A DNA stretch of 64,000 nt, from positions 1 to 64,000 of the forward strand of contig CANHGK010000009.1 of the NCBI GenBank assembly GCA_947460235.1, in the 5' to 3' direction. Origin of the DNA: Paenibacillaceae bacterium (GTDB lineage: Bacteria > Bacillota > Bacilli > Paenibacillales > CANHGK01). The notes under the pieces were generated by a model that did not search any database, was not told the origin of the DNA, and was given only the letters and a program-made list of their open reading frames with translations. Each line of letters starts with the position of its first letter. Position 1 is the first letter of the stretch. The translations under genes were made by a program, and so were the position numbers. Shown one piece after another: positions 44,166-53,250 of this stretch.

Positions 44166-45163
44166 ACATTGCCTCCCTCTATGCGGACGATTTGATCGGT
44201 AATTGAATCAATTAACCGATGTTGAACAGCTTTTCTTGCCTGTCCAATCGTCTTATGGATCATTCTAGCATTGGAGGAACCATGACTTTTAATACATACG
44301 CCATTGACTCCAAGCAGTAATGCTCCTTCATGTTCTGTGTAGTCAAACGCTTTCTTAAATTTCCGAAACGAATTCTTGAGAAGTAATGCACCTAACTTAC
44401 TAAACCAATTGCTTGTTAACTCTCGCTTCAACACAGACATCGCCGCAACGACGGCGCCTTCCATGGACTTAAGTAAAATATTACCTGCAAATCCATCGCA
44501 TACTACAACATCACAACCGCCATTTAGAAGATCGCGCGCTTCTACATTACCAATAAAAGAAAGTGATGAATTTTCGAGCAATTCATAGGTTGCCTTCGTT
44601 AATTCATTTCCCTTTTTCTTTTCAGAACCGACATTTAATAACCCAACGCGTGCAACTTCCCCGCTGTGGATAATTTGCTGATATAAAGCCCCCATGATGC
44701 CATATTGAAGTAAATGTTGCGGAGAAGCATCCATATTCGCGCCCAAATCAAGCACAAGCACGCCACGTCCATCAAGCGTTGGCATCGTTGAAGCAAGACC
44801 TGGCCGTTCAATACCATCAATTCTCCCTACAACCAGTAATCCGACTGTCATTAGTGCACCAGTATTTCCTGCAGAAATCATTGCATCAACCTGTTTGTTT
44901 TTCAACAAATCTCCAGCCAATACCATCGAAGCTTGTTTTTTGCGACGCACAGCCCGCACTGGTTCTTCTGTTGCGTCAATCCGTTCTTCGGTATGTATAA
45001 TTTCTAAACGGGGATGGGACTCCTTCAGGTGCAGACGAATTTGTTGTTCGTCACCGATCAGAACCAAATGGACATCATCCCACTGATTCAAAGAAGCAAT
45101 TGCTCCCTCGACGACAACACGTGGTGCATCATCGCCGCCCATCGCATCCAATGCAATTCGCAT
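44156..45163 (-). CDS. plsX: Phosphate acyltransferase PlsX
   Basis: PlsX (335 aa) makes acyl-phosphate from acyl-ACP for phospholipid synthesis. The start MRIALDAMGGDDAPRVVVEGA and the segments MISAGNTGALMTVGLLVVGR, VGSEKKKGNELTKATYELL and FAGNILLKSMEG are characteristic. The start at 45163 was chosen because AAGGGGG lies 7 bases upstream. In Bacillus fapR precedes plsX; here the upstream neighbour is a divergent signalling gene, and no fapR is seen in the window. Confidence 0.96.
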   Translation of the reverse strand: MRIALDAMGGDDAPRVVVEGAIASLNQWDDVHLVLIGDEQQIRLHLKESHPRLEIIHTEERIDATEEPVRAVRRKKQASMVLAGDLLKNKQVDAMISAGNTGALMTVGLLVVGRIDGIERPGLASTMPTLDGRGVLVLDLGANMDASPQHLLQYGIMGALYQQIIHSGEVARVGLLNVGSEKKKGNELTKATYELLENSSLSFIGNVEARDLLNGGCDVVVCDGFAGNILLKSMEGAVVAAMSVLKRELTSNWFSKLGALLLKNSFRKFKKAFDYTEHEGALLLGVNGVCIKSHGSSNARMIHKTIGQARKAVQHRLIDSITDQIVRIEGGNVCN

Positions 45164-45193
45164 CTTCGTTCCCCCTTCTATCAAACAACGTAA

Positions 45194-45285
45194 ATTATAA
45201 TGTTTAGATGACAGAAAGAAAAGACTTGACTAAAAATAATCAAAGGATTTTGTATATTAAATGTCGAACCTTTTTGTAATATAAT
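45194..45285. promoter_or_regulatory. Divergent control region between plsX and the REC-HPt-CheA gene
   Basis: The 157-base gap (45164-45320) holds a minus-strand TATAAT at 45194-45199 facing plsX and a plus-strand TATAAT at 45280-45285 facing the signalling gene, 36 bases before its start. A plus-strand TTGACT at 45226-45231 is too far from either for ordinary spacing. Neither box has a convincing -35, so the promoters are tentative. Confidence 0.35.
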
Positions 45286-45320
45286 GAATAATTAACTCAA
45301 TTGATCAAGGAGGTACCGTC

Positions 45321-47228
45321 TTGAACAACGCCGATCAATCTAATGTATCGTTAGAAAAAAACAAATTAATCACAAAAAAATGCGTTTGGCTTGTCGATGA
45401 CGAACCAATGAATGCTCAAGTATTCTCCACATTTTTGTTGCATGGGGGATATCAAATAAAAACATTTCACTCCGGTAAAGAAGTCATGGAAGAATTGTCA
45501 CATCCTGAAACATTGCCTGATCTGCTTGTCGTGGATGTGATGATGCCGCAAATGTCAGGAATTGAATTAACCCGTTTGGTTCGAAACATTTATTCACGCC
45601 AAGAGCTACCAATTGTCTTTTTAACTGCTAATGAACGCCTTGACGACATTATTGAAGGGTTAGAGGCAGGTGGCAATGATTATCTAGTTAAGCCTATTAC
45701 GCGCGCGGAGTTACTAGCTCGAATTCGTGTACATTTGCATTTAGCAGATCGAAACAATATTCTCGAAGATGAAAAAAATCGCCGTACGCAACATATGAGA
45801 TTTTTACTTGATTATGTATCTCAAGGATTATTGACCGTAAACTCAACATTTAAGGTTGATCCTGAGTGCAGTGCGTCATGTTATCGTTTACTTGGAGGAT
45901 CTCCTGTCGGCCAAAATATTACTGCCGTTTTGTCCAACAATGACCCCATCCAAATGGAATGGATGGAACCACTCGTTGCAAATTTGTTTTTAATGAATGA
46001 TTTGTCTCAATTTAATTTATATGCTTCTCTTCTCCCGCTAGAAATCGAACGTAACGGTAGAATATTAAAAATAAGCGTACAAGCTATTCCAGACCGTTTC
46101 GGAAAACTTGATCGATTACTTTTTGTATTTAATGACTTTACCGATCAACGAAATTTAGAAGATCAACTCGAAGAAGAGCAACAATTATTGAAAATGATCG
46201 TAAGCGTACTTTCGCGCGCTCGTGATTATTCCGAATTAGTGAATGATTATCAGCGGTTTGTACAAATTGAACTACCGTCTTTACTTACCATCGATACTGA
46301 AGGAGAATCAATTGACTCGGTACTTGCGCGAAGTGTACATACGTTCAAAGCAAGTTTTCAGCAATTGAATTCCTATGTACTTGCACCTCACTTACATCAG
46401 CTTGAAAGTTCAATCAAAAAAATGTCAAATGAATCGTGGTTAGCATGGCACGATCGGGTGTGCGGTTTTGATTGGTTAGGGCCGTTCGTTGATGAACAAA
46501 ATCGTATGTTCCGCGCGCTTCCAACACATCATTGGAATGTTCATAAAGATGCGATCCCTGTTAATAGAGAAACACTATTGCAGCTTAAACAATACATTCT
46601 AGATTATTTGCCGGGTAACCAGGCACTTGAATTAGTGCGTGAAGTTGAAAAACTTTATCATCAACCATTTTACAAAGTATTTGAGGGATTAACGAATACG
46701 GCTGAACAACAAGCAAAACGACTAAATAAAAAAGTGTCCGATATTGATATCGTTGGTGGTGAATGGATCATTGACGTTGAATCTTGGCGCGATTGGGGGA
46801 AATCCCTTATTCATGTTGTTCGAAACCAAATGGATCACGGCATTGAACTTCCAGAAGATCGCACCAAAGCAAGCAAACCTGAACTTGGACACCTCACCAT
46901 TAACATCGAACAAACGGAATCAGCCATTATCGTTGATATGAGCGACGATGGTGCCGGTATAGATTATGAAAAGTTACGCAAAAAAATTCTTGATAAAGCA
47001 CTGTTAACGTCCGATCGGATTGCGGAATTACCGAATGATGCACTTCACCCATTTTTGTTTATGGATAACTTCACGACAAAAGAGCAAGTTTCTGAATGGT
47101 CAGGACGTGGTGTCGGTCTCTCAAAAGTACTAGAAGAAACCGAACATCTTGGCGGAACGATCGATATCATCTCACAAAAAGGAAAAGGCACCATTTTCCG
47201 CTTTCGATTCGCCTTAAATGCAATTTAA
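45321..47228 (+). CDS. Response receiver fused to HPt and CheA-type ATPase domains
   Basis: A soluble protein of 635 aa. An intact N-terminal receiver (about residues 15-140; WLVDDEPMNAQ and D72 in LVVDVMMPQMSGIE, K in YLVKPIT) is followed by a PAS-like segment (about 155-280), an HPt domain with H340 in SVHTFKASFQQL, and a CheA-type HATPase (about 480-635; LIHVVRNQMDHGIE, DDGAGIDYEKL, SGRGVGLSKV). There is no CheW-like P5 domain, and no DNA-binding output. The HPt-ATPase part is paralogous to the protein at 8948-11413. The start is TTG, 7 bases after GGAGG. It sits alone on the plus strand between rpmF and plsX. Confidence 0.9.
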   Translation: MNNADQSNVSLEKNKLITKKCVWLVDDEPMNAQVFSTFLLHGGYQIKTFHSGKEVMEELSHPETLPDLLVVDVMMPQMSGIELTRLVRNIYSRQELPIVFLTANERLDDIIEGLEAGGNDYLVKPITRAELLARIRVHLHLADRNNILEDEKNRRTQHMRFLLDYVSQGLLTVNSTFKVDPECSASCYRLLGGSPVGQNITAVLSNNDPIQMEWMEPLVANLFLMNDLSQFNLYASLLPLEIERNGRILKISVQAIPDRFGKLDRLLFVFNDFTDQRNLEDQLEEEQQLLKMIVSVLSRARDYSELVNDYQRFVQIELPSLLTIDTEGESIDSVLARSVHTFKASFQQLNSYVLAPHLHQLESSIKKMSNESWLAWHDRVCGFDWLGPFVDEQNRMFRALPTHHWNVHKDAIPVNRETLLQLKQYILDYLPGNQALELVREVEKLYHQPFYKVFEGLTNTAEQQAKRLNKKVSDIDIVGGEWIIDVESWRDWGKSLIHVVRNQMDHGIELPEDRTKASKPELGHLTINIEQTESAIIVDMSDDGAGIDYEKLRKKILDKALLTSDRIAELPNDALHPFLFMDNFTTKEQVSEWSGRGVGLSKVLEETEHLGGTIDIISQKGKGTIFRFRFALNAI

Positions 47229-47241
47229 TTCAGTTCATCTC

Positions 47242-47288
47242 GGACAACACGGTCGCGCAGTGCGCGCGGGTGTTGTCCTTCTTTTTTC
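47242..47288 (+). terminator. Terminator after the REC-HPt-CheA gene
   Basis: GGACAACAC and GTGTTGTCC form the outer stem and GCGC/GCGC the inner one; TTCTTTTTT follows on the plus strand, 14 bases after the stop. Confidence 0.9.
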
Positions 47289-47292
47289 TAAC

Positions 47293-47330
47293 AAAAAAAA
47301 GACATCCCCCTATTTCTAAGGGACATGTCT
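47293..47330 (-). terminator. Terminator after rpmF
   Basis: AGACATGTCCCT and AGGGGGATGTCT pair on the minus strand (one mismatch), followed by eight T residues; it ends the yceD-rpmF transcript. Confidence 0.88.
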
Positions 47331-47346
47331 CCATATTTGTTGAATA

Positions 47347-47523
47347 CTAGTCTTGCTTTACTACTTCTACACCTTTGTATGATCCGCATGAAGCACATAC
47401 GTGGTGGCTCTTTTTCATTTCTCCGCACTGTGGGCATTTAACCATGCCTGGAACAGTCAAACGGAAATGGTTACGACGCGTGTCACGGCGTGTTTTGGAT
47501 GTTCTACGTTGTGGTACAGCCAT
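47347..47523 (-). CDS. rpmF: 50S ribosomal protein L32
   Basis: A basic protein of 58 aa found by direct translation of the minus strand. It begins [19 protein letters not shown], as L32 does, and carries a zinc ribbon with CPQCG and CASCG pairs, so it is the zinc-binding (C+) form. It follows yceD by 15 bases, the usual order yceD-rpmF. A terminator follows. Confidence 0.95.
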   Translation of the reverse strand: MAVPQRRTSKTRRDTRRNHFRLTVPGMVKCPQCGEMKKSHHVCASCGSYKGVEVVKQD

Positions 47524-47538
47524 TTTATTGCACCTCCC

Positions 47539-48060
47539 TCATGATTGATCTTCCGGATGTTGGTCTATCCAATCCGCAAGGCCCATTAGGCGCGGATCGA
47601 TCCGGGTGTTGGAACAGCGACAGCGACTCAGATTGCGGTTGCTGCCGCACTCCGAACAAAGACCTAAACAGTCAGGCTTACAGATCGGAATAAATGGCAA
47701 CGCCAGCAAAAAGCTCTCTTCAAGCCATGGAGTCAAATCAATTTGATCTTCCTTCACAGCATTCACATGGTCCAAGTCATCGTCCGGTTCATTCACTGCT
47801 TGAAAAAAAGATTCATCAAACGGAATGTCGTACGATTCAGAAAACGACTCAAGACATCTCGAGCACGTATAGGACACTTCATTCGTCAAAGATCCTCTCA
47901 CCACAACCATGCCCGCTTCCGGCCATAGCTTCAGTTTCGCAACGATTGGTGTACTCGAAAGTACAGCCTTATTGTTTGCAAAAAGTGGTGAAGATTCAAC
48001 TGAGGTCTCGACTTCCACCGGCTCCACGCGATGCATGATATCCAGAAAGTGAAAACGCAT
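47539..48060 (-). CDS. YceD family (DUF177) protein
   Basis: A protein of 173 aa of the YceD/DUF177 family (YlbN in B. subtilis), linked to 23S rRNA accumulation and 50S assembly. Cys residues in YTCSRCLESF and in CKPDCLGLCSECGSNRN form the two conserved cysteine clusters of the family. The start at 48060 was chosen because GAGGTGAATCTT directly precedes ATG; an upstream codon at 48078 is in frame. A strong promoter lies 30-60 bases upstream; rpmF follows. Confidence 0.9.
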   Translation of the reverse strand: MRFHFLDIMHRVEPVEVETSVESSPLFANNKAVLSSTPIVAKLKLWPEAGMVVVRGSLTNEVSYTCSRCLESFSESYDIPFDESFFQAVNEPDDDLDHVNAVKEDQIDLTPWLEESFLLALPFIPICKPDCLGLCSECGSNRNLSRCRCSNTRIDPRLMGLADWIDQHPEDQS

Positions 48061-48086
48061 AAGATTCACCTCAGACAAACAAATGT

Positions 48087-48116
48087 ATTATATCGATTGA
48101 AAGTATGCATTGTCAA
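48087..48116 (-). promoter_or_regulatory. Sigma-A promoter for yceD-rpmF
   Basis: A perfect TTGACA (48111-48116) and TATAAT (48087-48092) on the minus strand are 18 bases apart, 27 bases above the yceD start. Confidence 0.8.
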
Positions 48117-48139
48117 TGCAAAACAAACGATCTTCGATA

Positions 48140-48168
48140 AAAAACACTCCCTCATGACAAGGGAGTGT
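48140..48168 (-). terminator. Terminator after yqeY
   Basis: ACACTCCCT and AGGGAGTGT form a 9-bp stem followed by TTTTTT on the minus strand, about 40 bases after the yqeY stop. Confidence 0.85.
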
Positions 48169-48205
48169 CTCTTTCAGGCTCATCCCTAAAACCGGCGGCT
48201 TCCGC

Positions 48206-48658
48206 TCACCCTAGTGAGGCCAGTTCGCTTTGTACTAATTGGTTGACAAGTTTGCCATCCGCACGCCCTTTGACTTGCGGTAGTACAGCACTCATCACTT
48301 TTCCCATGTCCGCTTTGGTAGCAGCGCCAACTTGTTGAATCGCAGCTTGTACGACTGAACGAATTTCATCTTCACTGAGTTGTTGAGGCATATAACCTGC
48401 CAACACTTCAAGTTCTAATTTCAATTGATCAGATAAGTCAGTACGTTCTGCTTTATCAAATTCGACCATTGCATCTTTGCGTTGTTTGATTTCGCGTTGA
48501 ACGATATCTTGCACTTCACCTTCTTCAAGAGGGCGACGAAGATCGATCTCCACATTTTTTACTGATGCGCGCACCATCCGAATCACTGAAAGGCGAAATT
48601 TGTCCTGAGACTTCATTGCCACTTTCATATCATCGTTTAATTGCTCCAATAAACCCAT
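48206..48658 (-). CDS. yqeY: GatB/YqeY domain protein
   Basis: A soluble protein of 150 aa with the YqeY fold, related to the C-terminal tRNA-recognition domain of GatB amidotransferase. The pattern LNDDMKVAMKSQDKFRLSVIRM at the start and GYMPQQLSEDEI in the middle are typical. Its role is not firmly known. AGGAGG lies 5 bases before the ATG. It follows rpsU by 9 bases, a gene pair kept in most Bacillales. Confidence 0.92.
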   Translation of the reverse strand: MGLLEQLNDDMKVAMKSQDKFRLSVIRMVRASVKNVEIDLRRPLEEGEVQDIVQREIKQRKDAMVEFDKAERTDLSDQLKLELEVLAGYMPQQLSEDEIRSVVQAAIQQVGAATKADMGKVMSAVLPQVKGRADGKLVNQLVQSELASLG

Positions 48659-48667
48659 AGCAACCTC

Positions 48668-48841
48668 CTAGAATTTACGCTTGCGGGCTGCCTCCGATTT
48701 TTTCTTCCGTTTCACACTCGGCTTTTCGTAGTGTTTGCGTTTTTTGACTTCCGCCAACACCCCATCCTTGGCAATCGAGCGCTTAAACCGGCGGAGAGCT
48801 GCATCTATGGTTTCATTTTTACGTACGCGAGTTTCAGACAT
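48668..48841 (-). CDS. rpsU: 30S ribosomal protein S21
   Basis: A very basic protein of 57 aa with the S21 pattern: [20 protein letters not shown], then [20 protein letters not shown]. The start at 48841 was chosen because GGAGGGATAACA precedes ATG; the frame is open upstream to 48871 without a site. It has its own strong promoter and is followed by yqeY. Confidence 0.96.
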   Translation of the reverse strand: MSETRVRKNETIDAALRRFKRSIAKDGVLAEVKKRKHYEKPSVKRKKKSEAARKRKF

Positions 48842-48899
48842 TGTTATCCCTCCCTCCGCGAATCCGATCACAACGATAGCTTCTAAACCATCAAACTAG

Positions 48900-48929
48900 A
48901 TTATAGCGAACTCTATATGTGTAAGTCAA
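48900..48929 (-). promoter_or_regulatory. Sigma-A promoter for rpsU-yqeY
   Basis: TTGACT (48924-48929) and TATAAT (48900-48905) on the minus strand are 18 bases apart, about 59 bases above the rpsU start. Confidence 0.78.
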
Positions 48930-48931
48930 TG

Positions 48932-49276
48932 CTAATTTGGAACTAATCCCCCAAGAGTTTGACCACCCAACAAATGGATATGGTAGTGAAAGACAACTTG
49001 CCCTGCATCAGCACCGCAATTGTTGATTAAACGGTAACCGGACTCGGTTACGCCCGTTATTTTTGCTACCTCTTTAGCTGCAAGCATCAATTCACCAAGT
49101 AATGCAACATCGACTGTATCCCACTCGTTATGCGAAGCAATGTGTTTTTTGGGAATGATCAAAGTATGCACTTCCGCTGCAGGTTGAATGTCATGAAATG
49201 CAAGTACATGCTCATTTTCATATACTTTCTTACTTGGAATAATTCCTTGTGCGATTTTGCAAAAAATACAATCCAC
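48932..49276 (-). CDS. HIT family protein
   Basis: A protein of 114 aa of the histidine-triad (HINT) branch. It shows CIFCKIAQGIIPSKKVYENE at the start and the triad FHYHIHLLGG at the end; such enzymes hydrolyse adenosine 5'-phosphoramidates and related nucleotides. The GTG start follows GAGGG by a few bases, overlapping neither neighbour; rex ends 2 bases upstream, so they are probably co-transcribed. Confidence 0.94.
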   Translation of the reverse strand: MDCIFCKIAQGIIPSKKVYENEHVLAFHDIQPAAEVHTLIIPKKHIASHNEWDTVDVALLGELMLAAKEVAKITGVTESGYRLINNCGADAGQVVFHYHIHLLGGQTLGGLVPN

Positions 49277-49278
49277 GA

Positions 49279-49917
49279 TTATCCCTCTTTCTCTGCTTCG
49301 CTAATATAAAATGCCAAACTTTGTAATTCCGTTGTAAAATCTGCATAATGCACACGAATCGCAGATGGTACCCGCAAAATCGATGGTGCAAAATTCAAAA
49401 TTCCTTTTACTCCAGCATCGACCAAATGATTCGCAACATTTTGCGCTTCACCTGCAGGCACAGCAATAATCCCAATTTGAACATTATCGCGCGTAACAAT
49501 TTCTTTAAGCATATCCATCGGCATCACTTCAAGCTGATTAATATTTTGTCCAACTTTATCTGGCATGACATCGAATAATGCACAAATATTCATTTGCTCT
49601 TGAAAGTACATATTGTAATTACAAAGTGCACGCCCCAGATTTCCTGCTCCAATCAATACAATCGGCATTCTGCGATGTAGATTCAAGATATGCCGAATAT
49701 TTTGAATCAAAAAAGGCACATCGTATCCAATCCCCTTTTTTCCGAATTCACCAAAGCAAGCAAGATCTTTACGGATTTGGGCAGGATTTAAATTCAACCG
49801 TAGACCGAGGTCTTGAGACGAAACGGTTAACACATTTTTACTTTCGAGATCGGCCAAAAAACGTAAATATATCGGTAGGCGTTTGACAACTACTTCTGAG
49901 ATATTTGGGGTTTTCAC
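49279..49917 (-). CDS. rex: Redox-sensing transcriptional repressor Rex
   Basis: Rex (212 aa; B. subtilis 215) represses fermentation and respiration genes and is released by NADH. An N-terminal winged helix (about residues 1-75, with VVVKRLPIYLRFL and SSQDLGLRLNLNPAQIRKDLA) precedes a Rossmann domain with VLIGAGNLGRALCNY. The GTG start at 49917 follows AGGGGGCGC and overlaps the dinG stop by 4 bases; a start further upstream is not supported. A Rex-like palindrome is present in the panB leader (55063-55080). Confidence 0.95.
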   Translation of the reverse strand: MKTPNISEVVVKRLPIYLRFLADLESKNVLTVSSQDLGLRLNLNPAQIRKDLACFGEFGKKGIGYDVPFLIQNIRHILNLHRRMPIVLIGAGNLGRALCNYNMYFQEQMNICALFDVMPDKVGQNINQLEVMPMDMLKEIVTRDNVQIGIIAVPAGEAQNVANHLVDAGVKGILNFAPSILRVPSAIRVHYADFTTELQSLAFYISEAEKEG

Positions 49918-52832
49918 GATGAAGCGCCCCCTTTGGTGGCTAGCCAATTTCGGATCTGTAGAACCATTTCGCTCGTGTTCATTTTCGCGATCGAGGGGCT
50001 AGGTAATGAATTCAAAAAGTATTTACCATATCGGGTATGCTCAACCCGCGTATCATATAAAATTACGATACCATGATCTTTTGCTGAACGTACCAATCGA
50101 CCAAAGCCTTGCTTAAAACGAATAACCGCTTGTGGTACTGAATAGGACATAAACGCATTTTTATGTTGTCTTTCTAAGAACTCTGACTTTGCCTCCACAA
50201 TCGGATGAGTTGGCGGTTGGAATGGTAACTTCACAATTGCTAAACACGTCAATGAGTCTCCAGGTATATCGACACCTTCCCAAAAACTACTTGTGCCTAG
50301 TAATACAGCTCGATCATGATCTTTGAACCAACGTGTCAATTTTGTACGATTGTTTGTATCCACGCCTTGTCCGATCAACTGAATGTTTTGTTGTGTTAAC
50401 ATACTTTTTAGTGGACCATATACACTCCGCAACATCTTATAAGACGTAAATAAAACAAGCATACGCCCCTTCGTTTCTGTGGCCACCTCTGCAAGCGAAT
50501 GGATTAATTGTTGGATAAACTGCGTTTCATTCGATGACCCGCGTAACATTGGAAAATCAACAGGAATACATACGAGTGCTTGTTTCTTGTATTCGAAAGG
50601 TGACGGCAATACAACTGCTTTCACTTTATCTGTATCTGGTTTCGGTAACCCAAGCGGTGCACAAAAATGTTCAAATCCGCTAGAAACTGATAAAGTTGCT
50701 GACGTCATCACAACGCTATCTTTTGCCTTAAACATTAAATCTTGGAGTGCCCCGCTCACATCGACCGGCATCATAAACAAATGAATAGAACGACTTGCGT
50801 ACTGTGGATTCGCTTCAATCCAATATATCGCATTTCCATCGGACAATTGTGCAAATACATTTAATCCATCACGCAAGCGCATAAACTGTTTAATCGTCCC
50901 GCTCAGATCTGTCAATATACCTTGAATATCAAACGATATGGCTGATTCATCTTCGAGCATTTCACTCATTAATGTTTCGAGTGTGCGAATTGCAACTCCC
51001 CACTGATCGTAAACAGAATTCACGAGCACTTGAAATTCATTCCAACGGCCAGGTGGCCGCTCCGGACGAAGACGAACTTGAAGTTGCGGCAACTCTGCAT
51101 TGGAATCCATACGCGTACGACTCAACAATGCATATAACCATTCACAACATTGATCCCACGCTTCTTTTTGCATGACCCAATCACCGCACCAAGAATCCAA
51201 CCTTGCAACCCATTCGCTTTTTTGCGGATGCATTCCGCGAAGTAACGCATGTTTTAGTTGACCGACTTGTCCATTACGTCCGTCTTTATATAAACGGTAC
51301 ATCCTAGCCAAGATCGAAAAATACGTGATCTCCAACCCGAGATGCCTACTCGCAACATCCTCAAAATGATGGGCTTCATCGATCACAACATGTTGATATG
51401 CCGGTAACAATCGATGATCTGTCATAAAATCAGTCATTAACAAAGAATGATTAGTGATAACGACGTCAGCTTTTTGCGCATGAGCCTTCGCCCGATGATA
51501 GAAGCATTTACGGAACCAAGGACACGCGCGGTTCAAACATGAATCACTATCACTTGCGACTGTCTGCCAAAATTCGTTGCCACGGTTGCCCCAGTTAATT
51601 TCTTCTTCATCTCCAAATTTCGTTTCACTGAGCCACACCAGCATTTGTGCTGCAGCAACTGCATCGTCTTTCATGGATTCAAAATCATTTGTGTTTATTT
51701 TTTGTTCGAATTTGCGTAAACATAAATAATGATTGCGTCCCTTTAACACCGCTGCATCAAACGAAAGAGGAAATACAGATTGCAGAAAAGGTACATCTCT
51801 TTGGCGAAGTTGTTCCTGTAGTTGAACGGTATGTGTACTGACGATGACTTTTTGCTTAGTAAGTAAACCGAAAAATAAACCCGGTATCAAATAAGCAAGC
51901 GATTTCCCCGTACCGGTTCCGGCCTCAATGACGAGATGACGGTTATTGCGAAACGATTCCCACACTTCATGGATCATTTGACGCTGAGATGGCCGTTCTT
52001 CAAAATCATCTAACTGCAATCTCACTTGCTTATATAACGATTCCAAAAACGGATCAAATGGTTCTTCGTTTAAAAGTAAAGGTTCTGTTTCTTCCTCATT
52101 CTCATCGCGATCCGTGGGTGTGACCCAATCATCAACATTTAATACAAATTGGCGATATGTACGTACGTTTTGCGCGGATTCCGGCGTCACGGCACCATCT
52201 GCTACCGCATCCAATTTTGATTCGATCACCAATTCAAAAAACCATGACATATCCGCACCATTTGTCACAGCATTCGCTCTCAAAATGGACACTACATCAC
52301 GAATTCGTTGCACCAGTAATAAAGGCATCGACTCCAGTCGCGCCAAACAATGCAACCATACAATCGCGGTTGCTTCTGCGTCTGCATCAGCTCGGTGTGC
52401 TTGTACGAGCGGAATTCCAAATTGCTCGCATATCATACCTAATTGATAAGACGTTAAACTCGGAAATAACATTCGAGTAAAATCCAATGTATCTAAAACT
52501 CGACCTACAAACGGATCAAGTCCAACTTGTTCAAATGAACGTTGTAAAAATCCAAGATCAAATCCAATATTATGACCAATTAGCACAGTATCTTCGAGCA
52601 TCGGTCTAATTTCTTCACAAACCGTTAGCAAATCTGGTGCATATTGTACCAGATCATTCGTAATTCCGGTAAGTTGTTGAATAAATGCAGGAATTGAATG
52701 GTTTGGTTTAATAAATGAACTATAAGTAGAAGTCACCTGACCGCCTTCAACGATCGCCAATCCGACTTGGATCATTTCGTCATTGGCACCTGACCCAGTG
52801 GTTTCCACGTCGACCACAGCAAAGCGGATCAT
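49914..52832 (-). CDS. dinG: DinG-type exonuclease/helicase
   Basis: A protein of 972 aa. An N-terminal DEDDh 3'-5' exonuclease (about residues 3-170; FAVVDVETTGSG and the later HRADADAEATA) is fused to an XPD/DinG-like superfamily 2 helicase with Walker A AGTGTGKSLAYL (around residue 305), DEAHHFED, GTSSFWEGVDIPG and a C-terminal VIRFKQGFGRLVRS motif. Cysteines in SCLNRACPWFRKC could belong to an iron-sulfur site, though only three are seen there. The start at 52832 has AAGGAG 10 bases upstream; upstream in-frame starts reach into panD. It overlaps neither but is coupled to rex. Confidence 0.93.
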   Translation of the reverse strand: MIRFAVVDVETTGSGANDEMIQVGLAIVEGGQVTSTYSSFIKPNHSIPAFIQQLTGITNDLVQYAPDLLTVCEEIRPMLEDTVLIGHNIGFDLGFLQRSFEQVGLDPFVGRVLDTLDFTRMLFPSLTSYQLGMICEQFGIPLVQAHRADADAEATAIVWLHCLARLESMPLLLVQRIRDVVSILRANAVTNGADMSWFFELVIESKLDAVADGAVTPESAQNVRTYRQFVLNVDDWVTPTDRDENEEETEPLLLNEEPFDPFLESLYKQVRLQLDDFEERPSQRQMIHEVWESFRNNRHLVIEAGTGTGKSLAYLIPGLFFGLLTKQKVIVSTHTVQLQEQLRQRDVPFLQSVFPLSFDAAVLKGRNHYLCLRKFEQKINTNDFESMKDDAVAAAQMLVWLSETKFGDEEEINWGNRGNEFWQTVASDSDSCLNRACPWFRKCFYHRAKAHAQKADVVITNHSLLMTDFMTDHRLLPAYQHVVIDEAHHFEDVASRHLGLEITYFSILARMYRLYKDGRNGQVGQLKHALLRGMHPQKSEWVARLDSWCGDWVMQKEAWDQCCEWLYALLSRTRMDSNAELPQLQVRLRPERPPGRWNEFQVLVNSVYDQWGVAIRTLETLMSEMLEDESAISFDIQGILTDLSGTIKQFMRLRDGLNVFAQLSDGNAIYWIEANPQYASRSIHLFMMPVDVSGALQDLMFKAKDSVVMTSATLSVSSGFEHFCAPLGLPKPDTDKVKAVVLPSPFEYKKQALVCIPVDFPMLRGSSNETQFIQQLIHSLAEVATETKGRMLVLFTSYKMLRSVYGPLKSMLTQQNIQLIGQGVDTNNRTKLTRWFKDHDRAVLLGTSSFWEGVDIPGDSLTCLAIVKLPFQPPTHPIVEAKSEFLERQHKNAFMSYSVPQAVIRFKQGFGRLVRSAKDHGIVILYDTRVEHTRYGKYFLNSLPSPSIAKMNTSEMVLQIRNWLATKGGASS

Positions 52833-52854
52833 ATCATCAACGCTCCTTTCAATG

Positions 52855-53250
52855 CTATGATTTAGACGGCCAAACCGTACCATGCGGTTCTTCGGTGTCT
52901 TCTTTCCAAATCTGATTACATTCATCTAAAATTGCAATTTTGGGTTCATACGCGCGGGCATCCGTTTCACTCATCATTACATAGGAAATAATGATCACGA
53001 CATCGCCTGGATGGGCCAATCTTGCTGCCGCGCCATTCAAACAAATCACGCCACTTCCCTTCGCTCCGGGGATGACATATGTTTCAAAGCGTGCGCCGTT
53101 ATTGTTATTTACGACATGAACTTGTTCATTTGGAAGCAAATCCGCCGCTTCCATCAAAGCGGTGTCAATTGTAATGCTGCCAACGTAATTCAAATTTGCT
53201 TCAGTTACCGTCGCGCGGTGAATTTTTGATTTCATCATCGTTCTAAACAT
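52855..53250 (-). CDS. panD: Aspartate 1-decarboxylase
   Basis: PanD (131 aa) makes beta-alanine from aspartate for pantothenate. It is a pyruvoyl enzyme: the precursor is expected to cleave at Gly-Ser in [10 protein letters not shown] (around residues 24-25), giving the pyruvoyl cofactor. The conserved [12 protein letters not shown] and [11 protein letters not shown] segments are present. The start at 53250 ([15 protein letters not shown]) is set by AAGGAAGTG and overlaps panC by 8 bases. panB-panC-panD form one operon, which continues into dinG. Confidence 0.96.
   Translation of the reverse strand: MFRTMMKSKIHRATVTEANLNYVGSITIDTALMEAADLLPNEQVHVVNNNNGARFETYVIPGAKGSGVICLNGAAARLAHPGDVVIIISYVMMSETDARAYEPKIAILDECNQIWKEDTEEPHGTVWPSKS

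Noticed and set aside
45200..45245. A TTAGTCAAGTCTT sequence on the minus strand resembling a FapR site
   Set aside because: It needs a 2-base gap to match and is not a good palindrome; no fapR gene is seen here.
47694..48038. Plus-strand open frame of 114 codons opposite yceD
   Set aside because: yceD on the minus strand has a strong promoter, a ribosome site and family cysteine motifs; the plus-strand frame has none.
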